Shown here: piece by piece, positions 48,311-58,174 of the stretch | How positions within the stretch are numbered: the first letter of the stretch is position 1 | Layout: each line of letters starts with the position of its first letter | Assembly (NCBI GenBank): GCA_009602735.1 | Contig: WELA01009273.1 | Location: 527,283-591,282, forward strand | DNA from: Mesotaenium endlicherianum | Taxonomy: Eukaryota > Streptophyta > Zygnematophyceae > Zygnematales > Mesotaeniaceae | DNA: 64,000 nucleotides | Direction: 5' to 3' | Program-made: the position numbers and the translations under genes | The notes under the pieces: generated by a model | Database searches by the model: none | Told to the model about the DNA's origin: nothing | The model's input: only the letters and a program-made list of their open reading frames with translations

Positions 48311-49079
48311 CATTAGACACTTTTCTCTTCTTGCAGTTTCTGGACAGAAAACTAAAACTGTTATTGGTGATAGGTCTCTGCACAGTAAATTTTGAAAATT
48401 TACCTGGCTGTAGTCCATGAGTAGCCGGTCATTTAGAGTCCAAGTTTGCTCAATTTGGAGCACTGGTGAGAGAGATATGATGCTCTAAGTAGAAGGGGGT
48501 CAGGCTGCTGGCATTGTTAGGGCAGAATATGCCTTTTGACATTGTGCCCTCCCCTGAACTTGGAATGCTTTGAAACTCAAGAGTCTGGTAGAACATCTTA
48601 CAGCGCCCATTTTGAGACTTACTTTGCAGAATTTGGACAAGCATAGAAGGACTTACGATTTTCAGAAGTTTCTGCACAGATTTGGAGGAGTGCCTACTCT
48701 CTCAGCTCTCAACAACACTCTAGACATTAGAATGCTCTCAAATTTGGTGACCCGGTAGAGTTCTCCAACGCGGTCCGTCTGGCTCTAGAAGTTCCAGATT
48801 TGGAGCAGTTCTGTGGACGCTATGAATTTTTGAGTTTGTGGCAGATTCTGGGCCAACTTGTACAATTTTCTTTATCATTAAGGAGTAGGCTAGCCAATAT
48901 GGTCACACCACCTACGACCTTGCCTAGTCTACCTTACATGTGTAGCACCTGACTTGGCGCCTTTGACTAGTCCTCTTCACATGTGTGGCATCTGACTTGA
49001 AACTGTTGACTAGTTTGCTTCACATGTGTAAGACCTGACTTGACGCGCCGAGACGTCGCTTTTTCTATCGGGGGGGTGA

Positions 49080-49578
49080 TGTAGTGATTTGAGTTATTAT
49101 ATATTAGTTTGCATATATTTTAATGTTTTCAAATATATTTGGAGTAGTATTGTGTGGAGTCAAGTGTGAATAGGTACTCTAGTAACTTGGTTCATGTCCT
49201 TTGAACCTTCCAAGGCATTTTCGAAGTTAGAGGAAAGACCTAGAAGAACTCCATGTGGCAAAAGTCAGATGTGCCATTTTTAGGTCAAAAGGACATGTGT
49301 ACATTATTCTAGAAAGAGGTGGCAAGTTTTGGGATGTGTTGGGTGCCAACACATCAACATACACCTTCCTAGAAATTACTTATGTAGCAAGTATTTAAAC
49401 AAGAGCTAGAACATAGAAAGACATTCCAGAATCACTCTTGTACTTGCCAAAATCCAGAAATATATTAACTTTCAAGAAGCCATCTCTCTTTCAAGAAGCT
49501 ACCACTTGTGTTCAAAGATCCTTGTCTTGAACAAAGTATTCTATTTTACTAAGTACTTTATCTATCTGTTTCACTACA
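49080..49578 (+). repeat. B2 3' LTR
   Basis: 499 bp, with the polypurine tract CGGGGGGGTGA just before it. It lost GATAAA near 49534 and has TATTTAAA in place of the TATA box. It differs from its 5' LTR (41941-42443) at roughly eight places. Confidence 0.92.
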
Positions 49579-49691
49579 ATGCCTCTGGGGACACTTGGGA
49601 ATTTAAAGACCAGCTGACCAATGCCAAAGGGGCGTTGAAACGGTTCCACCTTCAGGCGGCTGGCACCCCTCCCTTACTGTCATTTCAGTGA
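49579..49691 (+). pseudogene. A1 chromodomain, end
   Basis: SGDTWEFKDQLTNAKGALKR completes the chromodomain begun at 41830, with the third aromatic residue W in DTW, and ends at TGA 49689-49691. Confidence 0.85.
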
Positions 49692-50033
49692 ACATGGACA
49701 CGTGACAGGAGGTCCTGTCTCCATATAAGTCGGAGTGGAATGTGACAGTTAGTAACAGATAGTGACAGTTGTGACAGGCAACCCACCTTTACAATTAAGT
49801 TGGAGGGAGTGTGTTCCGTCTCAGGATCAGCCAAACAAATTTTTATAACCATCCTACACACCCAACCTGCGCTCTCACTCACTTTCTCTCTAACTCAATT
49901 GTCTCTTGTACACACTCACACAAGGTATTACACACTAGACACTCTCCCTATCACGTTCTTCTTCACCACGGGCACTCAGTAGCGGCAAAGTATCATGACT
50001 TCACTGACTACATTGTGTTTGTGATTGAGCTAG
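49692..50033 (+). other. A1 region between pol and accessory frame, with first polypurine tract copy
   Basis: No gene was recognised. It has repeated TGACAG motifs (about 49742-49778) and TTAAGTTGGAGGGA at 49795-49808, identical to the true polypurine tract at 51820-51833. A pyrimidine-rich stretch follows. Confidence 0.6.
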
Positions 50034-51739
50034 ATGACTCATAAGTTGGAACTTAAGAGGAAGAGAAGAGCGAAAGAGGCACATGCAGAATACTTGCAAT
50101 TCCGTGGCGACATCAAATTATCCTCCATCTCCGTTCGGGAATCACAACGACTCCAACAACAGCGGGAGGCACAGAAGAAGAAGGAGGAGGAGGAACAGGA
50201 CAGGCTGAGGCAGGAAGAATTGAGGCAGGAAGAACTGGACAAAAAAGCTGCAGAGGAGGCCAAGAAGGCAAGGAGGAGAGGCAAGCTGAGAAGAGGCGGA
50301 AGCAGCAGGCTGAAGATGAACAGAAGAGAATGAGCAGCTACTACTACACAGTGCTGGGCAAGGGCTTTGATGTACTGGAGGAGGCCTTCAAGTATGCCCA
50401 GAGAAGTCGCAGTGAGTCACAACTGGACATCCTGCAGTGGGAAGGGGAGACATCCAAAAACTTTGACAAGTATATAGAGGTCAGCACAGGGCTCCTCCTC
50501 TACCACGATTATGCCAAGATGGTAGGATATACAGTTGGAGAGGCCAAGGCAATGGCCCAAGTGAATGAGGCAAGAGTGGTATCGATTCCAGGTATTTGGG
50601 GGGGAGATAGGGTCATCAGGATGATCCCTATGGACACGGACAGCTTTAAGGACTCTACATCCCATAACAGGTTCAAGGCCATGTATAATGAGGTGGAGAG
50701 GAGGAGCTGGGAGTTCTTGGCCAGGGAAACCAGTCAGCTGGATTTCGCAGGGCACTGGTACCCGTGTACTTTGATAAGGACGGACCCTGCCTTTTTCCAG
50801 AAGCCTACCAATTGGCAGTGGATGACCAGCAACATGAGGGACCAGCAGAATGACAGGGCAGGAGAGGAAGATTTCCTAACAGACCTACAGGGGAACATAG
50901 TGTTGCCTCCTCACATAGCAGCTTGAGACCCAAGATTGGATGGAGTAAGGGACTGTATGAGTCAAGAAATGCAGCAGGACAGGAGCAAGGCCTTCGAGGC
51001 ATTCTCTAAAGGGAAGCACGCTTATGCCAAATGGGCAAGCAAGCAGGGAGAGAAAGACCTGTATGCGATCAGGACTCAACAGCCTCCACCAGCACCCAAA
51101 AGGGGACGGTCGGTGGGGTACTCTTTTTCTCGGGCAGACCTGGAGCAGGTGACAGAGGAGACCCCAGCAGTCTCAGAGGAGCCGGGGGAAGAAGAGGAGT
51201 TAGAGGAAGAAGAGGAGGAAGACGAGGAAGAGGACACTAGCCCCGCTGTGACCCAGACACCTGCCACATCCCCTGTAATGGAGAAGACTGGGTTGGCTAG
51301 GGCAGACACAACTCTACACCACCTCGCTAAAGAGGAAGATATCACTTGGTTGGGGACTGCCAGAGGACAAAGCCCAGTTGCAGGCGCAGAGACCCAGTCA
51401 GACAGGGCAGACAGAAGGGCTGCCAGAAAAATAGCCAGAGGCCTGCCAGCATCTCCCTTGTACAGAGGACATGTGCCCATGGCTCATGTCTTGCAACATC
51501 AGTCCGGGATGCCGGTATATGTACCTGTCAGTTTGAGGGATGCCCAAGAGAAGGTTGCCTCCCTTCATTTTCAGATTGTGCAGGAGGAAACAGCTCAGTT
51601 ACTACGTTCTTCCCTTGGTTCTCCCTACAGGGAGCCCCCAGGCTTCAGGAGACCCCAAGACAGAAGCAGGAGGTCTGGCTCTCGGTCTCGCTCCCCTGAC
51701 CGTAGAGCCCCAGGAACATCTCCTTCAAAAGGGCAGTAG
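50034..51739 (+). pseudogene. A1 accessory reading frame of unknown function
   Basis: Three open pieces (50034-50333, 50330-50926, 50936-51739) read as one protein of about 565 residues with one frameshift near 50275 and one stop (TGA 50924-50926, likely from CGA). Layout: a Lys/Arg/Glu/Gln-rich coiled-coil N-terminus (~100 residues), a globular part with many aromatic residues (SYYYTVLGKGFDVLEEAF, FAGHWYPCTLIRTDPAFF), a Pro stretch, an acidic stretch of Glu/Asp (about 51175-51235) and a Ser/Arg-rich tail (RSGSRSRSPDRR). It resembles no retroelement enzyme, and no signal peptide or clear membrane span was seen. An added ORF after pol is known in some plant gypsy elements; function here is unknown. 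Confidence 0.65.
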
Positions 51740-51819
51740 GCTGAGGGGAAGAAGATCAATATTTTAGTATTTGGGGAAAAACATGTACCCAGTGTTAGTG
51801 TTGTCGAGGCGACAACCTG

Positions 51820-51834
51820 TTAAGTTGGAGGGAT
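51820..51834 (+). promoter_or_regulatory. A1 polypurine tract
   Basis: TTAAGTTGGAGGGAT directly precedes the 3' LTR start TGTAATG at 51835, where plus-strand DNA synthesis would be primed. Confidence 0.75.
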
Positions 51835-52549
51835 TGTAATGAATCAGTATATTGGTAGATATAATATTCATTTAAATATAATAGTTAAATAAGTTCAGCT
51901 TGTTGAACTCAGTTAGTATTGAGCCTGCTGGACTCTTTATATAACTACCAGTTTAATGACTCAGCCGGGAGCAGCAGGCTGAAGTCAACTAGGTCAGCTT
52001 GCTGACACATTCTTTGACAGCCAGCTGCCTTCCGTACTCAGTAGCAGCGAACTACCTAGATATGCATCTAAGTGTGGTGTGCTAGATGAATGGCCAGATG
52101 ACATCCGTTGGATGGATGGCGATTCGGAATGATGGGAGATGGCAGTGGATTTGGTTAATTGAGGTCCTACCAACGTGGTTAACTCCCGGGTAGGCGGTGC
52201 CATCGCACTGGCCGTTGAACAGTAAACTCATTCCATGAACATATGCTAGGTATTGCCCTCGAGTTCGGCATTTGGAAACGAGGCCAACTCTCTTGTACTG
52301 CGTACTGAGAGATATCTGAATCCAAGGCGAGAAGCCATTGATATGCACCGTCTTCTAGCCTTGCTTATGTATCAGTTTACTGATTGCATTATTGATGCTA
52401 GTTTACTTGCATTTGACTTGCGAGTATTGTCCACTGCTAGTGTGTTGTTGCTGTTTAATCAATTAATAGAAAATACCATAAAGATTACTTGCTGATATAA
52501 AGATCTTAATTAATTGTTAATCGCATATGTGGTAAGTCCATTCATTTCA
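51835..52549 (+). repeat. A1 3' LTR
   Basis: 715 bp, TGTAATGAATC...CATTTCA. Similar to 33840-34549 and 55924-56644, with numerous substitutions, so the insertion is older than B1. The D methyltransferase resumes right after it. Confidence 0.9.
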
Positions 52550-53173
52550 TCTGATGATGATCGTGCTCACATTAGATCTGATTTTGCTACCATTACTTCT
52601 ACTCTTGGTGAGGGGGTCATCCTTGATGCTGGAGTAGTCGGTTCATACGCCCACCTGTCGCGCGTCTTCTGGCAAAACTTTGTTTTCCCTCTCACTCTCC
52701 GCCCTTTAATCAGTCACCTGTATGCACACCCTCCTCGTCACACGGTATTTGCCATTCTAGCCCCTCATCGCTATCCTATGGAGGTCCATCGTCCCGACCA
52801 CCCTTCTTTTTGTCAGGTTAATCAACCGAGGTATCCTCGTGCTGCGTTTCCCACTCCTGTCAGCCGTCCAGGGTTGTACGCGTTTCTTCATTTTGGTTCT
52901 GGGATGTTATTTGATTCCCTCACTCACACCTATGTCGAACCCACTGCCTTGGAGCGTGAACTTATCCTGGGTTTTATTCCTCACGCCACCATCGTTCCCA
53001 CCCTATCCGACACCCACCGTTGCCACCTCTTGGGGCGGGTTATGGACGTTCATGTCCTCACTTGGCCTCACTTTCTCTGTCCTCCCTACCCTCCACACTC
53101 GCATTCGCAACCCTTACCTCCACATTTCAACCTACAACCTCCGTTCTTTCGACTGGGGGGGGGTGGTTGCTAA
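52550..53173 (+). pseudogene. D cytosine-C5 methyltransferase, C-terminal half
   Basis: This continues in frame from motif VI if A1 and one 5-bp target copy are removed. VVGSYAHLSRVFWQNF corresponds to motif VIII, a variable target-recognition stretch follows, then ERELILGF and CHLLGRVMDVHVLTW, matching motifs IX-X. The frame is open from 52555 to the stop at 53173, beyond which the polyprotein reading continues in another frame toward RT. Recognition sequence cannot be inferred. Confidence 0.75.
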
Positions 53174-54660
53174 CTTTTTGACTTCAGACCCTTTGTACGC
53201 TTTGCACGCTAACCTTGCCTAGCAATTACAAACCTCCGCATGCTTAACTAAATCCACCACATATTGGGATTTGGGAGAACAGTTGACTGAGGATAAAGTG
53301 CAAAAGCTTACTCACATGCTTGCTCAACATGAAGACTGTTTCGCAAGATCAGTCATGGATTTAGGTCGTTGTACAGTGTCACAGTTTACCATTGATCTCA
53401 CCACTAGTGAACCCGTTTTTAAGCGGGATTACCGTCACAGTAAGGTAGAGACAGACATCGTCGCAGAAAAGGTTGGGGAGCTTGTCTCAGCTGATATGAT
53501 TGAGGAGTCCATGTCAGACTTTGCTGCGCCTACGGTCATGCCGGCTAAAAAGGATGCTAATGGGAACTACAAAGAAAAGCTTATATGCGGGGACTACCGG
53601 GAGCTTAACGCAGTCACTAAATTAGATCCTCGATGTACTGGAGGAAGCTAGTGTATTTAGTGTGTTCGATTTACGTCAGGGTTTTAACCAGATTCTCATC
53701 GATCCTAAAGATAGACACAAGACTGCCTTCTGGGCTAGGCGTCGATTGTACCAATGGAAGGTTATGCCCTTTTACGTTAAAGAATGCTCCCGCTTGTTTC
53801 CGACAAATCATGGACCGCGTGTTTAGTGGTCTCTCGTTTGCACGTTGTTATATTGATGATGTCCTCATTATCAGTCGCACCCTAGTCAAACACTTAGCTC
53901 ACGTAGAGGTAGTCTTGCAGCATTTGAAGGCTGTTGGGCTTAAGTGTCACCCTGGTAAATGTAAAATTGCTACCCTGTCAACGCCCTACCTTGGACATCA
54001 TATTGTTCTTGGTAGACTGATTCCACAACAGGTCAAGGTGGATGCTATTCAGCGCTTACCAGTCCCCACAGATGTGTCTAGGTTACGAGCCTTCATGGTT
54101 ATTACTGGGTATTATCGTCGGTTTTGTCCCGACTTTAGCGCCATTGCCGCCCCACTCAATGAATTCCTTAAGAAGGATGTGCCTTGGAAATGGACTGACG
54201 CATGTCAACACGAGTTTGAAAAACTCAAGGAACTTTTATCCACTGCCCCCATCCTGCGCATACCTAACTACAATAAGCCTTTCTCCTTACACACCAACTA
54301 GAGTCATTTAGGCTTAGGGGCAGTCTTGGCTCAGGCTGACGATGAGGGTCACGAGTATGTCGTCGCATATGCCAGTCGTAGTAACAACCCTGCTCAACGT
54401 AACTACAATTCCTATGAGGGTGAGTGTCTCGCTGGAGTGTGGGGTGCAGTCCATTTCCGGCCTTATTTGTATGGGGCTCACTTCACACTTATCACTGACC
54501 ACCAACCCTTGAAATGGTTGATGACTAACCAGAAACTCACGGGTAAACACGCGCGTTGGGCACTTATACTTCAGGAGTATGATTTCACTATTGAACATAA
54601 GGCTGGGTTGTGCAACCAGGACGCAGATGGATTAAGCCGTAATCCTGACCCCTCTGACAT
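53174..54660 (+). pseudogene. D reverse transcriptase and RNase H
   Basis: RT begins near 53271 with HEDCFARS and MPAKKDANGNYKEKLICGDYRELNAVTK. A deletion and frameshift near 53625-53640 remove the YPLPR block. FDLRQGFNQI and the catalytic CYIDDVLI (about 53850) follow, then the thumb (GYYRRFCPDFS). RNase H has TN-stop-SHLGLGAVL at 54293 on, where TDWS is expected (Asp to Asn and Trp to TAG), and TDHQPLKWL. No active enzyme can be made from this copy. Confidence 0.85.
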
Positions 54661-55923
54661 CGATCACACAGGTGCTCGGTTTGCTTCTTCCGAGCAAGAA
54701 CACCTCTTACCAGCTTGGCATGCTGCATATTATTTTGGCTTGACCTCTGCGTCTTCCTTTTCCCTAGTGTATGCTGTCGAGTCTGAGTTGAGCATGTCTC
54801 ACCCCAAGTCTGATATCTGGACTGATACCCCCTCCCTTGAATACTTGCAAACACGTGTGTGGTCTGTTTCCTCCACACCTCGCGAGCGTGACCGCATCCT
54901 CCACCGGTGTGTTCGTTACCATTGGCATGAGGGCACTCTTCTACGTATCTTCCCACGCTACACCCGGATTGTACCTCCTCTCACTGAGCGTGCTCCCTTG
55001 ATTCGTAAGGTTCACGAGGAGTCTGGGCATTTTGGGATTAAGCGTACCAGTAGCCTTTTGCAGACCAAGTATTGGTGGGAGGGTCTCGTCCAACAAGTCG
55101 GTAATTTCAGGGCATGCGAGTTATGTCATCGAGTTAAGAACATCTTCAACGCTCTCCCGTCTGTACTTAACCCTCTCCCTCTGCGTGGTCTAATCTATCG
55201 CTGGTCGCTTGATCTTGCCGGTCCCCTGCCCGTCTCTAAGCGTGGTATGCGTTACGTCTTGGTCATGATCAAGCATCTCACTAAGTGGATAGAACTGGTC
55301 AGCATCCTCGATAAGTCTAGCGCGTACATTGCCCGGTCCTTCACTGAGCGAGTTTTGGGTCGTTATGGTGCTTGCGCTGAGGTCCTCACAAATTGTGGTT
55401 CTGAGTTCCAAGGGGAGTTGAGCGAGCTGTTGGATCAGCCTTTCATAGACCACCGTACAACTTCCCGCAACCACCCTCAGGCCGATGGCCTGGCGGAGAA
55501 GATTGTCCAAATCGTTAAACGTAGCTTATGCTAGTATGCTCTCACTCACGATGTGTCCGATTGGAATATTCACATTCCATGGTTGGCTATGGGGTACACT
55601 TTCAGTAACCAGGCTTCCTTGCGCACCTACTCCCCTTATTTCCTTCTCTACGGTTGTGAGCCTCTCTTGCTCTTGCCCGCTGCTATTCATCGTTGATCAA
55701 CTGTCTCTTTGAGTCTGGACAATCCCGATGTGCTCCTCTCTCATCTGAACGAACGTGCCTCCCTATTCCTTAAGCACATGCCTATTGCTATGGGTAATTT
55801 GCTCACCGTTCAACACCGTGATACCCTTTGTTACGCTCGCTTTCGGAGTGGGTCTATAAGCCCCGTCTTGTTAAGTTCGAGGTCGGTGATCACGTCTACC
55901 TACAGCGAGAGATGCAGGACACC
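54661..55923 (+). pseudogene. D integrase
   Basis: The zinc-binding region is HEESGHFG...CELCHRVK (about 55013-55140). The catalytic core has WSLDLAGP (first Asp), TNCGSEFQG where TDRGSEF is usual (second Asp to Asn) and HPQADGLAEKIVQ (Glu). A stop at 55532-55534 is followed by matching C-terminal sequence (GYTFSNQASLRTYSPY, QHRDTLCYAR) until A2 interrupts at 55924. The 5 bp before A2 are ACACC. Confidence 0.82.
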
Positions 55924-56644
55924 TGTAATGAATCAGTATATTGGTTGACATAATATTCATTTAAATAATATAGTTAAATAAGTTCAGCCTGCTGAACTCT
56001 AGTTAGTGATCAGTCTGCTGGACGTTATATTTAAATATCAGTTTAATGACTCAGCCGGAAGCAGCAGGCTGATGTCAGCTTAAGTCAGCTTGCTGACACA
56101 TTCTTTGACAGCCAGCTGACTTCCGTACTCGGTAGCAGCGAACTGCCTCGATATGCATCTAAGTGTGGTATGCTGATGAATGGCCAGATGACAACCCTAT
56201 GATGGATGGCGATTCGGGATGATGGGAGATGGCGGTGGATTTGGTTAACTAAGGTCCTACCAGAGTGGTTAACTCCCGGGTAGGCGGTGCCATCGCACTT
56301 GCCGCTGAACAGTAAACTCATTCCATGTACATATGCTAGGCATTGCTCTCGAGTTCGGCATTCGGAAACGAGGCCAACTCTCTTGTACAGCTTACTGAGA
56401 GAGATCTGAATCCAAGGCGAGAAGCCATTGATACGCACTGTCTTCTAACCTTGCTTATGTATGAGTTTACTGATTTGCATTATTGATGCTAGTTTACTCG
56501 CATTTGACTTACGAGTATTATTCACTGCTAGTGTGTTGTCCTTTGCCGTTTAACCAGTTAACGGAAAATACCATAAAGATTACTTGCTGATATAAAGATC
56601 TTTATTAATTGTTAATCGCCTATTTGGTAAGTCGATTCATTTCA
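55924..56644 (+). repeat. A2 5' LTR
   Basis: 721 bp, TGTAATGAATC...CATTTCA, closely matching both A1 LTRs. Confidence 0.9.
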
Positions 56645-56678
56645 GTGGTATCGGAGCAGTTATCACAGTCTTCTTTGT

Positions 56679-58157
56679 ATGGTAAGGACAAGGTCTCAAA
56701 CTAGCAACTCCCGAGACATGGAGAACCAGGATAACGAGAATGTCGAAAACCAGGCGGAAAGCCATGTAGCGGGAACCCGTACCTATTCTGAAGCAGTGGC
56801 AGATACTGCAGCTAGAGAGGCTGCAGATGAGGCAGCTGCTATTGCCGCAGTCGCAACACAGCAAGCTGAGGAGGAGAGAGCCAGGCTAGAAGCTGAACAA
56901 TTAGCAAAGGCCGCTGAAGATACAGAAAGGAGGGAAGGACAGCCAGCTGACGAGCGCACTGTGGAAGAACTTATGGCATCAAGGGCCAATGTTCTGAACC
57001 CACCTCCTGCTGTACAACTCAATGTACCCCTAGGTCAAATACGTGACCGGCTGAATGCGGCAGGAATTGCTGCTGCAGGAGCGAGAGGGATTGTTGAGGA
57101 CACTACTCAGCGAGTAAATGCCAATGCTGCTGCTGCATTTGCTAATCTACCACCCCAGAGTGTAGACTTGGGAGCATTGTTCGTTCAAATGCGGTCGCAA
57201 ATGGCGACCATGTATCAGTCCCAGCAGGAGGACAAAAGAATCATAATGTCTCTACTGCGGGACAGAGACCAACTGGGGTCTCAAACCACTAGTGGTGGTG
57301 GCCGAGGGCCTAGTAAGCCAAAGCCGAAACCTCCCCAAGAATATGATCCTGAGGGAGACGGAAAATAGTACCTGATCAAGTTTCTCGCGGATGTTGAGCA
57401 GTGGCTGGAGAACTACCCAGAACTGCAAGATTACGAGAAGGTCAGGCACACCGGTGCGCTACTGAAAGGCAGTGCCGCAGACTGGTGGCTTTACTGGAAG
57501 GAAGAGCGTAAGGCTCGGCAACTCGGTGACCCTACGTGGGTAGAGTTTGTCGAGAAGTTGCATGAGAAGTTTGATGTCATCAACCAGCAGGAGAAAGCTA
57601 TCTATGCGATGATCTCCCTGACACTGAAGCAGACCACTTCAGTTGCTGAGTTTGCTCAAAAGTTCCAAGAGAACATGATGAAGCAGCCTGATTTGCCAGA
57701 ACGGTATAGGATAGCATACTTCAGGTATGGCTTGAAATCCGAGGTCTCTGGTCATTTTGCTGAGAAAAAGTATGAGAAACTGGCTGACTTGATCCAGGAT
57801 GCTGACGCCTGGGATCAGCAGCAGTTCAATCACAAGCGCCAGAGTAACGCTTTGGTGAAGCCGATTGTCAAAAAGCCCCACGGTTCCTACAATGCAATTG
57901 AAGGAGACCAGGCTGAGGATAATCAGGGTGATGAATATGAGTATGAGTACAATGCTATTCAGTCTAGAGGTAGAGGTGGTCCCTCTCGAGGTGGCTATGG
58001 AAGGGGTGGTGGTAGGACTAAGCCGAGACCAGCCTCAGCAAAATCTACTTGCTACCATTGTCAGCAGAAAGGCCACTACAGAGAACAGTGTCCGGTCAAG
58101 CACCTGCCTAAGGTCAAGAGAAAAGACAAGCCTTTAAAAGACAACAACAGTCAGTAA
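56679..58157 (+). pseudogene. A2 gag, one in-frame TAG
   Basis: It runs from ATG 56679 (MVRTRSQTSN) with a coiled-coil-like N-terminus to TAG 57366-57368, then in the same frame YLIKFLADVEQWL, a capsid region with AADWWLYW, KFQENMMKQPDLPERYR, a Gly/Arg-rich linker and knuckle CYHCQQKGHYREQC, ending at TAA 58155-58157. Apart from the TAG the frame is fully open. A1 has TAA at the aligned codon, while A0 has TAT there. Confidence 0.85.
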
Positions 58158-58174
58158 TCCAGTCTACTGACTGT
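58133..58174 (+). promoter_or_regulatory. A2 -1 ribosomal frameshift signal
   Basis: The heptamer T_TTA_AAA (58133-58139) is in gag phase. A 7-nt spacer is followed by a perfect 10-bp stem: ACAGTCAGTA (58147-58156) with TACTGACTGT (58165-58174), loop ATCCAGTC. The gag stop is in the stem. The -1 frame gives FKRQQQSVIQS, the start of pol. A1 keeps the heptamer (36740-36746) with one stem mismatch. Confidence 0.8.

Larger units (their letters stand above)
41941..49578 (+). mobile_element. B2: family B Ty3/gypsy chromovirus in A1 chromodomain
   Basis: 5' LTR 41941-42443, 3' LTR 49080-49578. Flanks ACGCC (41936-41940) and ATGCC (49579-49583) are a target duplication with one change. Gag has one premature stop. 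Pol is open apart from a ~953-bp repeated block around the N at 46469, which is probably an assembly artefact. Without it B2 is about 6.7 kb, the same as B1. Confidence 0.93.
33840..52549 (+). mobile_element. A1: family A Ty3/gypsy chromovirus with four nested insertions
   Basis: 5' LTR 33840-34549, 3' LTR 51835-52549. Nested inside are C solo LTRs at 35714-36458, 38225-38961 and 40479-41215, and B2 at 41941-49578. Without these A1 is about 8.8 kb. It split the D methyltransferase. Flanks are TTTGC (33835-33839) and TCTGA (52550-52554), a diverged 5-bp duplication; removing A1 and one copy restores the methyltransferase frame. Coding regions have many stops, so it is not autonomous. Confidence 0.9.
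28441..55923 (+). mobile_element. D: Ty3-like retrotransposon carrying a C5 DNA methyltransferase
   Basis: Plus strand, gag (29528-31920), protease (about 32690-33110), methyltransferase (33418-33839 and 52550-53173), RT (53271-54200), RNase H (54200-54660), integrase (54960-55923). A1 (33840-52549) splits the methyltransferase; A2 begins at 55924 in the integrase C-terminal region. The 3' LTR is not seen. Many stops and frameshifts show it is old and inactive. Its RT and integrase (CYIDD, HPQADGLAE) differ strongly from families A-C. Confidence 0.82.

Noticed and set aside
49816-49950. A short LTR beginning TGTG after the inner polypurine tract
   Set aside because: No second copy of the sequence and no matching end were found, so an LTR cannot be supported.
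50034-51739. Envelope-like gene making A1 a retrovirus-like element
   Set aside because: No signal peptide, transmembrane span or Cys pattern typical of envelope proteins is visible; the protein is charged and soluble-looking.
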